Positions 35,581 to 45,475 are shown, counted from the stretch's first letter. The stretch is DNA of 57,107 nucleotides from Phormidium sp. SL48-SHIP (GCA_004299065.1 SIHH01000002.1:2998-60104), one strand, 5' to 3'. Notes: generated by a model from the sequence alone, not told the origin. Translations and numbers: made by a program.

Positions 35581-37026
35581 ATGAAACCCAGTCAGCGTCA
35601 AAAAAAGAATACGTCTAAACGGAACCGCTCTCTTTGGTTTGAGAAACTGATGGCAATTCTTGCTGTTTTGGATGTGGGGTTGGTTTTATTTGATCTCAGC
35701 TATATCTCTTGGCGCAATTTTTACTATCGCTATGGCCCGGAAGCTATCCATCAATGGTATGACCCGATTAAAGGGATTGAACCCCATCGAGATACCGAGA
35801 AATATCTGGATACGGTTGATGAGTTCAGGGCCGAGGTGGCGGCCAACGGGATCAATTCTGAGGAGGTCGCTCCCTTGTTGGAGGAACTTGGCGATCGCAG
35901 TGAAACCATGATTGACGAGAATCCCTTTCAAATTGCCGATAAAACTGGAGATCTCGAACGCATCAAAAATCGGATGCGCGATCGCCTAAATAACGAATCC
36001 GCCAAAGATTCCTTCGATGAATTTTGGAGCCGCGATTACCTCACGTCCAACTCTTGGCAAGACGAAATGGACTTTTTTGAGTCGGAAATTCGTCCCCAAC
36101 TGGAGATGAATTATTTCCGCTCGATTAGTATTCGCGGAACCTTTACAGACCGGTTTTGGCAAATTGATGTTTGGTTTATCCTGATCTTTGCCTTAGAACT
36201 TTTAGCCCGAACCTGGACAATCTCTCGTCGCACCAAACTCTCTTGGCGGGATGCTTGGCTGTTGCGCTGGTATGATTTCTTCCTGTTGATTCCCTTTTCG
36301 GGTTTAGGATTTCCCGTCTTTGCTCTCACTCGCCTGATTCCTGTAGCGGTTCGCTTAGATCAGTCAAATCTTGTTGATTTGAAGCCCTTACGCCGTAAAA
36401 TCAATCAAGGGGTCGTCGCCGCCTTGGCTGGAGAAATTACGGAAACCGTCGTTGTTCGGGTGATTGATCGTCTTCAGGATGCCATTGAAAATGACGGTGT
36501 TGCTAATTTGGTGCGGTCCTCGGATCGTCAGTATATTGATATCAATGATCGTAATGAGGTCGAGATTCTCTCTCAACAACTGGTTCGGATGAGTTTGTAT
36601 GAAGTCTTTCCGGAAATTAAGCCTGATTTAGAGGCGTTGCTTCTCCATAGTTTAACGAGTGGTGTCAAAGATATGCCACTGTACCAGAATTTACAGAATT
36701 TACCGGGAATGCAAGATCAGCCGGAACAGTTGGCTCGGGAGGTGATTCGTCGGACTACCGATAGCCTTTATGATATCCTCAAGGGTATGATTGAAGACCC
36801 CGTGGGGGCGGAACTATTTAATAATATGGCTCAAAATTTCACGAAGGTAATGCAACGGGAAATTGGCCAACCGGATAACGCCGCTGAAATCCAAATTTTG
36901 CTCTCAGACTTCCTAGAAGAGATGAAGATCAATTATTTCCGCCGCGAGGAGATTGAGGATGTTGAAGACTTCGAGGCGGTGATTGAAGAAACTCGTCAGT
37001 TGCGAGAAGCCGCTCAGAAAAAATAG
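35581..37026 (+). CDS. Conserved large membrane protein with ion-channel-like segments
   Basis: 481 residues from ATG 35581; an upstream in-frame ATG (35542) would add a non-polar stretch that is probably leader. Membrane helices: about 20-40, a long soluble part, then about 195-215 (WQIDVWFILIFALELLARTW), 230-250 and 255-275 (RWYDFFLLIPFSGLGFPVFALTRLIPVAVRL). This order resembles S2-S4 of voltage-gated channels, with few regularly spaced Arg residues. The C-terminal 220 residues are soluble and helical. I do not recognise a named family; conserved cyanobacterial hypothetical. It is in line after the DUF948 gene, separated by about 140 bases. Confidence 0.65.
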   Translation: MKPSQRQKKNTSKRNRSLWFEKLMAILAVLDVGLVLFDLSYISWRNFYYRYGPEAIHQWYDPIKGIEPHRDTEKYLDTVDEFRAEVAANGINSEEVAPLLEELGDRSETMIDENPFQIADKTGDLERIKNRMRDRLNNESAKDSFDEFWSRDYLTSNSWQDEMDFFESEIRPQLEMNYFRSISIRGTFTDRFWQIDVWFILIFALELLARTWTISRRTKLSWRDAWLLRWYDFFLLIPFSGLGFPVFALTRLIPVAVRLDQSNLVDLKPLRRKINQGVVAALAGEITETVVVRVIDRLQDAIENDGVANLVRSSDRQYIDINDRNEVEILSQQLVRMSLYEVFPEIKPDLEALLLHSLTSGVKDMPLYQNLQNLPGMQDQPEQLAREVIRRTTDSLYDILKGMIEDPVGAELFNNMAQNFTKVMQREIGQPDNAAEIQILLSDFLEEMKINYFRREEIEDVEDFEAVIEETRQLREAAQKK

Positions 37027-37070
37027 TCGAGTCATGGATCATGGGCGTTGACAAAAAACGGTCTCCAAAA

Positions 37071-38117
37071 CTACGATGAATCGGTGACTTGGCATTCTAA
37101 ACAGGTCAGTTCTGTCGGAGAGAGCCAACCACGCAAAAAGTAGTAAATCGTCAGGAGATATTCATCACTGAGTTGAGTTGATAGCATTAGCCCCCGATGA
37201 CTGGGCATCAGGGATTCAAGAGTGAAGATGGGATCTTGTGTTTCATTGGGATCGATGAAAGCGACATAGTCGGTGGGGCGAGGAATCACCGCCATTCCCC
37301 CCTGCACAAAGGAACTGGCACTGCGATACATCGATAACGCTCGTGTAACCAGAAGAATCGGGGAGTCGATGTCATTCTCGGCGAGTAGATCGCGTACTCC
37401 TAAGACACTACGTCGCAGATTGGGGGAATTGGGATCAATTAAAATACTGGTTCTGGGAACCCCCAAGCGGCTAAGAAGTTCGGCGGCGAGTTCCGCTTCA
37501 TTGCTGGAGGCGGCTGCATCCTCGGATTCGGCATCTGGACGGGGAAAATGCAGCCGATCGCCGCCGCTGACGACAATACGGGTGATGCCTCCAGCTTGGT
37601 AGAGTTGATTGGCATAGAGGATGAGGTTGCCGCGATCGCCGAGTTGGAGTTGCGATCGCCCCTCCACTTGTGGCTCGACCGTGTCATGAGCTAATAACAC
37701 CAACGTCTCCGCCGTCTCCGTTTGGGTGAGGTTAGCCAAGCGAGCCACCTGGCGTTCGACAGAGCTGTGATACACCCATTGCCAGAGAAACGGGGTACTA
37801 AACAGCCACAACAGCACAAAAGCACTGCGAATCTGATTCTGAGCCGCCTTACTGATGCCGCCATCGTTGATGCCTCGCAGACATTGAGCCAGTAGTAGCC
37901 AAACAATGCCCAGCGGTTTGAAGGGAAGCGAGAGAATGCCCCAGGCCGTGGTGGCCGTGCGATCGGTGGGATCAACAAACAGCAAGACCACGAACACCGC
38001 CAACAACAGACCGCCGAGAAAGGTGAAGTACGCCTTGGGAACAATCCTGAAAAAGACGTAAAAAAAGATAACCAGAACGAGCAGCCAGAGCAGGACTCGC
38101 GTCAGGACTAAAAACAT
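37071..38117 (-). CDS. YdcF/ElyC-like membrane protein (DUF218)
   Basis: 348 residues. Four membrane helices fill the N-terminal third; the DUF218 domain follows: TLVLLAHDTVEPQVEGRSQL, GITRIVVSGGDR, SSNEAELAAELLSRLGVP and ILLVTRALSMYRSA. E. coli ElyC, a relative, maintains envelope integrity and peptidoglycan synthesis at low temperature. It is therefore probably an envelope-maintenance protein; the reaction is unknown. It converges on the large membrane protein gene. Confidence 0.82.
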   Translation of the reverse strand: MFLVLTRVLLWLLVLVIFFYVFFRIVPKAYFTFLGGLLLAVFVVLLFVDPTDRTATTAWGILSLPFKPLGIVWLLLAQCLRGINDGGISKAAQNQIRSAFVLLWLFSTPFLWQWVYHSSVERQVARLANLTQTETAETLVLLAHDTVEPQVEGRSQLQLGDRGNLILYANQLYQAGGITRIVVSGGDRLHFPRPDAESEDAAASSNEAELAAELLSRLGVPRTSILIDPNSPNLRRSVLGVRDLLAENDIDSPILLVTRALSMYRSASSFVQGGMAVIPRPTDYVAFIDPNETQDPIFTLESLMPSHRGLMLSTQLSDEYLLTIYYFLRGWLSPTELTCLECQVTDSS

Positions 38118-38306
38118 GACCTTCCCTCTGTTCCCCCGAGTTCATTGTGGCATCCGAGCCAGGCCGACCTGAGCCTCTAACCCCTTAAATGTGAATTTAG
38201 GTTTCGGGTTTTGACTAATTGTTGCAATCTTTAGGTTTTCTTTAGAAGTGCCGATAAGATGTGTAACTGGGAGCTTTCGGGTTCTGAGACTGTGAGAAAG
38301 AGCGCC

Positions 38307-38969
38307 ATGAATGTCAGTCATCTTCTGAGACGATATGAAGCGGGAACAACCCAATTTCAAGGAGTTGAACTCCCCGGAGCCAACCTTGTCCATGTCACCC
38401 TGATTGCGGTGAATCTGAGTCAGGCCAATTTAAGGGGGGCTGACCTGCAACGAGCCTTTCTAACCAAATCAACCCTGAGCCGAGCCAAGTTGAACTGGGC
38501 GAAACTCAACTATAGCAAACTCAGTGACGTCCAGGCGATCGCCGTAGATCTCACCAAAGCCGAACTCTGTGGGATCTTTGCCGTCAATGCCAACTTAGCC
38601 CTAAGCCAACTCAGCGGAGCCAATCTCCAAGGCGCGAACCTGCGAGGGGCCAATCTCCAAGGCGCGAACCTACGGGGGGCCAATCTCCAAGGCGCGAACC
38701 TGCGAGGGGCCAATCTCCAAGGCGCGGATTTAGCCTGGGCTAACCTATCCGAAGCCCGTCTAATCGATAGCCAACTCGACCCGGCCCAACTCACCCATGC
38801 CAACCTCAACGGGACTTACATCAACCGAAGTGATGTGCCGGTGCTAAATACCAGTCGCCCCAGTCCAGAGAACAACCTAAGGACAGTCCGCTGGGTTGGT
38901 GACGCCTCAGGGCAACGAAAGCGTAAAGCCACCCCTCTCCAAAACAGTCTTATGGTATTATCGTCCTAG
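38307..38969 (+). CDS. Pentapeptide-repeat protein
   Basis: 220 residues from ATG 38307; an in-frame upstream start (38259) is less likely. Runs of A(D/N)LxxANLxGA pentapeptides fold into a right-handed quadrilateral helix. Several DNA-level copies of one 30-base unit (38619-38726) show recent expansion within the repeat region. There is no signal or membrane segment. Many cyanobacterial paralogues exist; roles range from thylakoid functions to gyrase protection, so I do not assign one. Confidence 0.85.
   Translation: MNVSHLLRRYEAGTTQFQGVELPGANLVHVTLIAVNLSQANLRGADLQRAFLTKSTLSRAKLNWAKLNYSKLSDVQAIAVDLTKAELCGIFAVNANLALSQLSGANLQGANLRGANLQGANLRGANLQGANLRGANLQGADLAWANLSEARLIDSQLDPAQLTHANLNGTYINRSDVPVLNTSRPSPENNLRTVRWVGDASGQRKRKATPLQNSLMVLSS
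38619..38726 (+). repeat. Tandem 30-bp repeats within the pentapeptide gene
   Basis: Three full and one partial copies of a unit starting GCCAATCTCCAAGGCGCGAA at 38619, 38649, 38679 and 38709. Differences are confined to the last few bases. Each unit encodes two pentapeptides, ANLQG and ANLRG. Confidence 0.9.
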
Positions 38970-39041
38970 GCTGACGGGTCTAGTGGCTAGACTCCGTTCC
39001 TAAGACGATCAACCAGTTAAACACATTCTGGCGTTTGGCAA

Positions 39042-39106
39042 TGAGCATCACCGATGCTCAGATCCCTTTTGACGGAATACCTCCAGCGGTCTGACCGACA
39101 AAAGGG
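39042..39106 (+). promoter_or_regulatory. Structured rimP leader stem-loops
   Basis: TGAGCATC/GATGCTCA (39042-39049 / 39053-39060) with a 3-base loop, then CCCTTTTG/CAAAAGGG (39064-39071 / 39099-39106) enclosing 27 bases. They precede the terminator-like hairpin at 39152, so the 200-base leader could form alternative structures. Confidence 0.5.
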
Positions 39107-39151
39107 GGTAGCACCTGTTTAAGGGAGTCAAACGATCCAGCCAATCTGGTG

Positions 39152-39176
39152 AAGTGGGTATGCGCCCACTTTTTTT
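39152..39176 (+). terminator. Intrinsic terminator-like hairpin just before rimP (possible attenuator)
   Basis: AAGTGGG (39152-39158) and CCCACTT (39165-39171) form a stem with a 6-base loop, followed by a run of T (39171-39176). It ends 15 bases before the rimP start codon, in the same direction, so it could end transcription in the leader. It might instead end the pentapeptide transcript. Confidence 0.65.
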
Positions 39177-39191
39177 GTTGCTATTTGGCTT

Positions 39192-39644
39192 ATGACCCAT
39201 CCGCTGATTCCTCAAATCTTAGACCTTGCTACCCCGGTCGCCGAAGACTTGGGGTTAGATGTCGTCGCTGCGGTTTTTCAGACCAACCAGCGCCCTCCTG
39301 TCTTGCGGATTGACATCCGTAACCCCCAGGATGAGACGAGCCTCAACGATTGCGAAGCCATGAGTCGTGCCTTAGAGGCCGTGCTAGATGCCAGTGACTC
39401 CATTCCCGACGCTTATATCTTAGAAGTATCGAGTCCAGGATTATCCGACATCTTGAGTAGCGATCGCGACTTTGTCGCCTTCAAAGGATTTCCCGTCAAG
39501 ATCACAACGAGCGAACCCTACAAGGGGCAAACCCATTGGACGGGTCATCTAATCGAACGAAATGATGACAAGGTTCGCCTTAGTTGTAAAGGGAAAGCGA
39601 TCGCCATACCTCGGTCCCTTGTCATCAACGTGCAACTCAACTAA
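39192..39644 (+). CDS. rimP: Ribosome maturation factor RimP
   Basis: 150 residues. It supports 30S subunit maturation. Family segments: PVAEDLGLDVVAAVFQTNQR, LRIDIRNPQDETSLNDCEAMSRALE, and YILEVSSPGLSDIL, then an SH3-like C-terminal domain. First gene of the rimP-nusA-ylxR-infB operon, whose order is widely conserved. Confidence 0.95.
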   Translation: MTHPLIPQILDLATPVAEDLGLDVVAAVFQTNQRPPVLRIDIRNPQDETSLNDCEAMSRALEAVLDASDSIPDAYILEVSSPGLSDILSSDRDFVAFKGFPVKITTSEPYKGQTHWTGHLIERNDDKVRLSCKGKAIAIPRSLVINVQLN

Positions 39645-39798
39645 CCCCCACTACGGTCACGAAGCACCACGTCCTCCCCTGACTTGACCCGAGTCAGACC
39701 GTCAAACGGTTCAACAACGGTCGAACATCAGCGGGAGCGTTCCTTAGACCCTTTTCATCCATCACTCAGTCGAACATTTATCAGGAGAGTTAAACATA

Positions 39799-41295
39799 AT
39801 GTCTATGGTCAGCCTGCCCGGATTGGCAGAAATGATCGATAACATTAGCCAAGAACGGAACTTACCCAAACCCGCTGTCCAAGCAGCACTCCGGGAAGCC
39901 CTCCTCAAAGGCTATGAACGCTATCGTCGCACCCAACGTCTGGCCAAAGCCAGCAATAGCGAAAACGACGAAGCCCAATTTGACGACGACTACTTTGAAA
40001 ACTTTGAAGTCGAACTCGACGTCGAAGAAGAAGGCTTCCGTGTCCTAGCGACCAAAGCCATTGTCGAGCAAGTCAGCATCAGCGATCGCGAAATTTCCCT
40101 CAACGAAGTCCTCGAAGTCGCCGCCGAAGCCCAACTCGGCGATACCGTCGTTCTCGACGTCACCCCAGAACGAGACGACTTTGGCCGCATGGCCGCGATT
40201 CAAACCAAACAAGTTTTGGCCCAAAAACTGCGCGATCAACAGCGTAAACTCATCCAAGAAGAATTCCTCGACCTCGAAGGCGAAATCCTACAGGCCCGAG
40301 TCCTACGCTTCGAGCGTCACTCCGTCATCGTCGCCGTCAGCAGCGGCTTTGGCCGTCAAGAAGTCGAAGCCGAACTCTCCAAACGAGAACAACTCCCCAA
40401 CGACAACTACCGCGCCAACGCCACCTTCAAAGTCCTCCTCAAGCGCGTCTGCGACGGTCCCCATCGTGGTCCTCAACTTCAAGTGTCTCGCGCCGATGCC
40501 GGCTTAGTCGTCTATCTCTTTGAAAACGAAGTCCCCGAAATCGAGGATGAAATCGTCCGCATCGTCGCCGTGGCCCGAGAAGCCAACCCCCCCGGTCGCT
40601 ACGTCGGGCCGCGCACCAAAATCGCCGTCGATACCCTAGAACGAGACGTCGATCCCGTCGGCGCCTGCATCGGCGCTCGCGGGTCCCGTATTCAAGTCGT
40701 CGTCAACGAACTACGAGGCGAGAAAATCGATGTCATCCGTTGGTCTCCCGACCCCGCCACCTACATCGCCAACGCCCTATCTCCCGCTCGCGTGGACGAA
40801 GTGCGCCTCGTCGATGCCGAAGCGCGACAGGCCCATGTCCTCGTCCCCGATAACCAACTCAGTTTGGCGATCGGTAAAGAAGGCCAGAACGTCCGCCTGG
40901 CCGCACGTCTAACCGGCTGGAAAATTGACATCAAAGACACCGCCAAATATCTGGCAGACCTCGAACAGCAACAACTCACTCAACCCGAGATCACGGCCGA
41001 CGAAGCCGACGCCGTCCTAGAGACCCTCGACCGAACCCCCGAAGCCTCAGACCCCCCTGAAACAGCTAGTCCCATCCCCGAGGACGCATCCCTAGAAGAG
41101 CCGCCTCTTGCACCCGTCAGCGATGAAGCCGACTTCGACCTTGACCGTGACGACCTCGACCGTGATCAAGAGGCAGAAGAGCTGCCCCTCGACTCAGAGT
41201 TGGACCCCAACCCCGAGCCGAGCCACGACGAAGAAACCGCCACCGAGGCTGCTACTGTAGAAACTCCTGAAAGATTTAATACTAGCGAAGGATGA
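39799..41295 (+). CDS. nusA: Transcription termination/antitermination protein NusA
   Basis: 498 residues. RNA-polymerase-binding N-terminal domain (about 1-125), S1 domain (EGEILQARVLRFERHSVIVAV), then two KH domains (PPGRYVGPRTKIAVDTLERD with GACIGARGSRIQVVVNELRGEKIDV, and IGKEGQNVRLAARLTGWKIDI). The last 90 residues are an acidic Pro-rich tail instead of the acidic repeats of enteric NusA. It modulates pausing, termination and antitermination. An AGGAG lies 11 bases before the ATG. The stop overlaps the ylxR start (ATGA). Confidence 0.95.
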   Translation: MSMVSLPGLAEMIDNISQERNLPKPAVQAALREALLKGYERYRRTQRLAKASNSENDEAQFDDDYFENFEVELDVEEEGFRVLATKAIVEQVSISDREISLNEVLEVAAEAQLGDTVVLDVTPERDDFGRMAAIQTKQVLAQKLRDQQRKLIQEEFLDLEGEILQARVLRFERHSVIVAVSSGFGRQEVEAELSKREQLPNDNYRANATFKVLLKRVCDGPHRGPQLQVSRADAGLVVYLFENEVPEIEDEIVRIVAVAREANPPGRYVGPRTKIAVDTLERDVDPVGACIGARGSRIQVVVNELRGEKIDVIRWSPDPATYIANALSPARVDEVRLVDAEARQAHVLVPDNQLSLAIGKEGQNVRLAARLTGWKIDIKDTAKYLADLEQQQLTQPEITADEADAVLETLDRTPEASDPPETASPIPEDASLEEPPLAPVSDEADFDLDRDDLDRDQEAEELPLDSELDPNPEPSHDEETATEAATVETPERFNTSEG

Positions 41296-41564
41296 AACCC
41301 AACATTCGGCGTTGTATTAGTTGTGGCAAGGTGGCCCCCAAAGCGGCCTTCTGGCGCATCGTCCGAGTCCATCCATCCCATCAGCTACAATTAGATCGAG
41401 GGATGGGACGGTCGGCCTACATCTGTCCCCAAGCCGACTGTCTAAAAACCGCCCAAAAAAAGAACCGACTCGGACGAACCCTTAGAGCACCCGTACCGCC
41501 ATCGGTCTACGATAGCTTGTGGCAGCGTCTTGCTCAAAACGACCACCGAACGGTTAACACCTAG
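41292..41564 (+). CDS. ylxR: YlxR family (DUF448) RNA-binding protein
   Basis: 90 residues. The signature RRCISCGKVAPKAAFWRIVR and GRSAYICPQADCL is complete. YlxR proteins are thought to bind RNA and, in some species, modulate RNase P. The start overlaps the nusA stop, so coupled translation is likely. The order nusA-ylxR-infB is conserved. Confidence 0.92.
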   Translation: MKPNIRRCISCGKVAPKAAFWRIVRVHPSHQLQLDRGMGRSAYICPQADCLKTAQKKNRLGRTLRAPVPPSVYDSLWQRLAQNDHRTVNT

Positions 41565-41642
41565 CGCTGCTATTGATACGACGAATCCACCATTCGCCAG
41601 GGACAATGCGCAAATGATATAGATACATAGAGGATAGATTGG

Positions 41643-44600
41643 ATGAACAACGGCAAAGTGAGACTGTACGACTTATCTCGGGAACTAAACGTTGACAACA
41701 AGCAGGTTCTAGCATTTTGCGATCAACTTGACATTGCTTACAAGAGCCACAGCAGTACAATTACTGAAGCTGATGCCGCCCGCATCCGCCAAGAAGCAGA
41801 AAATGCACCAGCAGTTTCTGAACCCGCCCGTCCATCCGGGTCTGGCCCAAATACCCATCGAAAGAAACAACAAATCTTGAAGATCGAACATCGATCGCTT
41901 AACGCGAAACCTGCTGTTCATGGAAGTGAACCCGAGTCCCAGGGTGATACTCACCCCAACTCTGACAGCACTTCCTCCAACCTGGACTCCCCCGAATTGG
42001 TTGACAAGCCTGTGCGACCTAAATCCCCCTCTCCTGCCAAACCGCAACCACCCCAAAATCCCCCGGTGGAGGCGGCAACCCCCAAAAAACCTATGTCCCC
42101 CAAAGCCCCGAGTTCCGATGCTAACAACTCGGAGCAACCGGCTAAGCCTGCCGTTGAACCCAAAGCCGCCGAGCCTGACACTCAGCCCGAGCCGGAGACC
42201 CAGGAACCCGAGGAGGTTCCTCAACTGATTGGGCCACCCCCTCGGCCCCAGCCTCGGGCCAAAAAGGGCAAGATGCGAGATAAACCCACCGTTGAACGGC
42301 CCACGGTTGCCAAAGATAAGCCGAGTTCATCCTCTCGTCCCTCAGATCGCGACGAAGAGGCTCAAACGCCCCGGCCGAGTAGCCCCAAAAAGCCCAGCCG
42401 CGCTCCAGCGGCTCGCGACGATCGCGCCGAGTCTCCGGCCGAGGCCAGCTCGCCCTCCCGGCCCGAACCCAAGCGTCCGGTGCCCAAACTGAAACGGCCG
42501 CCAGAGTTGGTTCGCCTCAATGCCAAGGCTGAAGAGGCCAAACCTGAGGCTCCCGAAGAACCCTTAGCCGTTGAACCCGAAGATGAGACCGATGACACGG
42601 ATCAACTGACTCTCAAACGGCCCAAGTTGCCCCGCAAGGCTAAAACCAAAAAACGCCGCACAGCCGAAGAGGATGCCGTTGAAAGTTTGGAAGTGGCGAA
42701 TAAGGCCAACAAGCCTAAACGTCGAGTTCGTCCCATCGATGATGATGATGATGACTTCGAGGCTGACCTAAACAGCGATAGTAGCGGAGCCGTTGAGGTG
42801 AGTTTATCGATCGCTCGGCCCCCCAAAGCCTCTAAATCGAAGTCTGAGAGTCGTCCGTCGGCTCAGCAACGGCGTAAACCAGCTCCCCAACAACGGGGTA
42901 GTGGAGACAGCGGTGGCGGGTCCTCCTCCTCAAGCCGTAACCGCCGCGATCGCCGCGAACGGGCCAACAAAGTCGAACGGCCTGAACTCGTGGAAATTCG
43001 CGACAACCTCACGGTTCGGGAACTGGCCGATCTGCTCCGTGTCCCGGAAACGGAAATCGTCAAACGCCTGTTTATGCAGGGAATTGCCGTCAACGTTACC
43101 CAAACCCTCGACGTGCCAACCGCGACGATGGTGGCCGAGGAACTTGATGTCTTAGTCGAAACCCCTGAAAAAGAAGAGGAAGCCCGCAAAGTCACCGACA
43201 TGATCGATGCAGCAGACCTAGATAGTCTGCAACGTCGTCCGCCGGTCGTGACCATTATGGGTCACGTTGACCACGGGAAAACCACCCTCCTCGACTCCAT
43301 CCGCAAAACCAAAGTGGCTCAGGGTGAGGCCGGAGGGATTACCCAGCACACCGGTGCCTATCACGTGGATGTGGAACATGAAGGCGTGATGCAACAGATC
43401 GTCTTCCTAGACACCCCCGGTCACGAAGCCTTTACGGCCATGCGTGCCCGAGGCGCACGGGTGACCGACATCGCCATTTTGGTGGTGGCGGCTGATGATG
43501 GCGTGCAACCGCAAACCATTGAGGCCATTAGTCACGCGAAAGCAGCGGGAGTTCCCCTGGTCGTGGCCGTCAACAAAATGGATAAAGAACAGGCCAACCC
43601 CGATCGCGTCAAACAGGAACTGATGGAACATGGCCTAGTTCCCGAAGAATGGGGTGGCGACACGGTCATGGTTCCCGTCAGTGCGATGACGGGTGACAAC
43701 CTCGATACCTTACTCGAGATGATCATTCTCGTCTCGGAAGTCGAAGAACTCTCCGCGAATCCCGATCGCCCCGCCCGAGGAACGGTCATTGAAGCCCACT
43801 TGGACAAAGCTCGCGGTTCTGTCGCCACCCTGCTGGTACAAAATGGAACCCTGCGCGTCGGTGATACCCTCGTCGCCGGTTCCGTCTTTGCCAAAGTGCG
43901 GGCCATGATCGACGATCGCGGAAATCGCGTCGATGAAGCGAAACCCTCGTTTGCGGTGGAAGTCTTAGGGATGAACGAAGTCCCCGAAGCCGGAGATGAG
44001 TTTGAGGTCTTCACCAACGAGAAAGAGGCCCGCTCCGAAGCCGATCGCCGCAAAGACGAACATCGTCAGTCTCGCCTACAACAGACCATGGCCTCGCGCC
44101 GGGTCACCCTCAGCAGCCTCTCGGCTCGCGCCAGCGAAGGGGAACTCAAGGAACTGAACTTGGTCCTCAAAGCCGACGTACAGGGGTCGTTAGAGGCGAT
44201 TCTCGGGTCGCTCGAACAGTTACCTCAGGATGAAGTCCAATTGCGGGTTCTCTATGCCGCTCCCGGTGAAATTGCCGAAACGGATATTGACCTCGCCGCC
44301 GCCTCCGATGCGGTCATTCTTGGCTTCAACACCACCCTAGCCAGTGGCGCACGTCAAGCCGCTGAACGCGAAGGCGTTGACGTCCGCGATTACAGCGTCA
44401 TCTATAACCTCTTGGATGATATTCAAGGGGCCATGGAAGGCCTACTCGAACCCGAGATGGTCGAAGAAGAACTCGGACAAGCCCAAGTTCGCGCCATCTT
44501 CCCCTCAGGACGGGGCCAAGTGGCCGGTTGTTATGTCCTCTCGGGACAACTGGTGCGTAACGCCAAAGTACGCATCTTACGCAATGACAAGGTCGTTCAT

Positions 44601-44765
44601 GAGAATGTCCTCGATTCCCTGCGTCGGATGCGCGAAGATGTGCGGGATGTTAAATCCGGCTATGAATGTGGTCTGGGCATTGACCGCTTCTCCGATTGGC
44701 AAGAAGGCGATATCGTCTATTGCTATCGTATGGCGTCCAAACGTCGGACCCTGGCATCTCGTTAA
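41643..44765 (+). CDS. infB: Translation initiation factor IF-2
   Basis: 1040 residues. It is long because the first 430 residues form a Pro/Lys/Glu-rich, low-complexity region common in cyanobacterial IF-2. An IF2_N domain follows ([17 protein letters not shown]), then the GTPase with [11 protein letters not shown] (residues about 540-550), [25 protein letters not shown] and SAMTG, and the C-terminal fMet-tRNA-binding domains. It positions initiator tRNA on the 30S subunit. The preceding GAGGA is a reasonable ribosome-binding site. Confidence 0.97.
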   Translation: MNNGKVRLYDLSRELNVDNKQVLAFCDQLDIAYKSHSSTITEADAARIRQEAENAPAVSEPARPSGSGPNTHRKKQQILKIEHRSLNAKPAVHGSEPESQGDTHPNSDSTSSNLDSPELVDKPVRPKSPSPAKPQPPQNPPVEAATPKKPMSPKAPSSDANNSEQPAKPAVEPKAAEPDTQPEPETQEPEEVPQLIGPPPRPQPRAKKGKMRDKPTVERPTVAKDKPSSSSRPSDRDEEAQTPRPSSPKKPSRAPAARDDRAESPAEASSPSRPEPKRPVPKLKRPPELVRLNAKAEEAKPEAPEEPLAVEPEDETDDTDQLTLKRPKLPRKAKTKKRRTAEEDAVESLEVANKANKPKRRVRPIDDDDDDFEADLNSDSSGAVEVSLSIARPPKASKSKSESRPSAQQRRKPAPQQRGSGDSGGGSSSSSRNRRDRRERANKVERPELVEIRDNLTVRELADLLRVPETEIVKRLFMQGIAVNVTQTLDVPTATMVAEELDVLVETPEKEEEARKVTDMIDAADLDSLQRRPPVVTIMGHVDHGKTTLLDSIRKTKVAQGEAGGITQHTGAYHVDVEHEGVMQQIVFLDTPGHEAFTAMRARGARVTDIAILVVAADDGVQPQTIEAISHAKAAGVPLVVAVNKMDKEQANPDRVKQELMEHGLVPEEWGGDTVMVPVSAMTGDNLDTLLEMIILVSEVEELSANPDRPARGTVIEAHLDKARGSVATLLVQNGTLRVGDTLVAGSVFAKVRAMIDDRGNRVDEAKPSFAVEVLGMNEVPEAGDEFEVFTNEKEARSEADRRKDEHRQSRLQQTMASRRVTLSSLSARASEGELKELNLVLKADVQGSLEAILGSLEQLPQDEVQLRVLYAAPGEIAETDIDLAAASDAVILGFNTTLASGARQAAEREGVDVRDYSVIYNLLDDIQGAMEGLLEPEMVEEELGQAQVRAIFPSGRGQVAGCYVLSGQLVRNAKVRILRNDKVVHENVLDSLRRMREDVRDVKSGYECGLGIDRFSDWQEGDIVYCYRMASKRRTLASR

Positions 44766-44791
44766 TGGGATTTCCTAAATCCAGTTGATGG

Positions 44792-44822
44792 GGGGAGTGC
44801 GATGGCGCTCCCCTCTTCTTTT
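44792..44822 (+). terminator. Intrinsic terminator of the rimP-infB operon
   Basis: GGGGAGTGC (44792-44800) and GCGCTCCCC (44805-44813) with one G-U pair and a 4-base loop, followed by TCTTCTTTT. It sits 27 bases after the infB stop. Confidence 0.8.
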
Positions 44823-44907
44823 ATGTGCTTTTGCCACGAACCTAGGCAGGAGTGTTAAACTAAATTAACAGCAGCAAACCACAAGCTAACTCACATAGAG
44901 GTGCGAT

Positions 44908-45129
44908 ATGCCAAGTTCTGCATTCACTCACACAAACCCCGCCGCCGCCGCGACTCAAGACCGTCAAACTGAGCCGGTTTGGGACCATTTAAAAGTGGCG
45001 ATCGCCGCGAGTTCTGGATTCCAAAGTTGGAAACTAGAGCAGCAGCAGCGCCGTTCCCTGGAGCAAAACAGCATTGATAAACAAGTCTGTGAGTATCTTC
45101 GAGAAACTCTCTCAACCCTTGCTTACTAA
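44908..45129 (+). CDS. Small conserved cyanobacterial protein downstream of infB
   Basis: 73 residues. A core with WDHLKVAIAASSGFQSWKLEQ and a C-terminal CEYLRETLSTLAY, a pattern I recognise in short hypothetical cyanobacterial proteins often found after infB. Helical and soluble, no known function. GAGGTG lies five bases before the ATG. It comes after the operon terminator, so it likely has its own promoter. Confidence 0.7.
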   Translation: MPSSAFTHTNPAAAATQDRQTEPVWDHLKVAIAASSGFQSWKLEQQQRRSLEQNSIDKQVCEYLRETLSTLAY

Positions 45130-45360
45130 GGGTCAGAGCCTCGGAGTCTTCTAAAACGGCGATGCATTTGTGTTCCTTAAATTTCACTCACCCTTCTCTC
45201 GCAAATGCTTCGCCCCCTCCGATTAATATCTTTAAACGGACTGATTATTCCTAACTATTGTCCAAATATCTTAACTAGATTAAGTTTTTATTAAACTGTC
45301 TGTAGCCTAGGTTACAAAACAACAATTTTTAGACCAGATTCCCACAAATCACCTCAACCA

Positions 45361-45430
45361 AGATTAAGATTTAGAGATTAAGATTTAGAGATTAAGATTT
45401 TGAGATTAAGATTTAGAGATTAAGATTTAG
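45361..45430. repeat. Five tandem 14-bp repeats
   Basis: AGATTAAGATTTAG at 45361, 45375, 45403 and 45417, with one variant copy (45389, AGATTAAGATTTTG). The 70-base block runs directly into the left arm of the hairpin at 45429-45470. Confidence 0.9.
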
Positions 45431-45470
45431 AGGCGGGGAGACCGGACAAGCAATCGGTCTCCCCGCCTCT
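45429..45470. terminator. Perfect 16-bp inverted repeat, probable terminator
   Basis: AGAGGCGGGGAGACCG (45429-45444) pairs fully with CGGTCTCCCCGCCTCT (45455-45470), loop 10 bases. It lies 6 bases beyond the stop of the minus-strand M3 peptidase remnant, so it probably terminated that gene; a stretch of A on the plus strand is a weak T tract for it. Confidence 0.75.
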
Positions 45471-45475
45471 AACCT

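Larger units (their letters stand above)
45130..45475. other. Intergenic region with repeats before the peptidase remnant
   Basis: About 345 bases. The first 230 bases are AT-rich without structure I can name. The rest holds five 14-base repeats and a strong hairpin, listed separately. Confidence 0.4.

Noticed and set aside
45361-45430. CRISPR array
   Set aside because: Units are directly adjacent with no spacers; the same holds for the 30-bp units in the pentapeptide gene at 38619.
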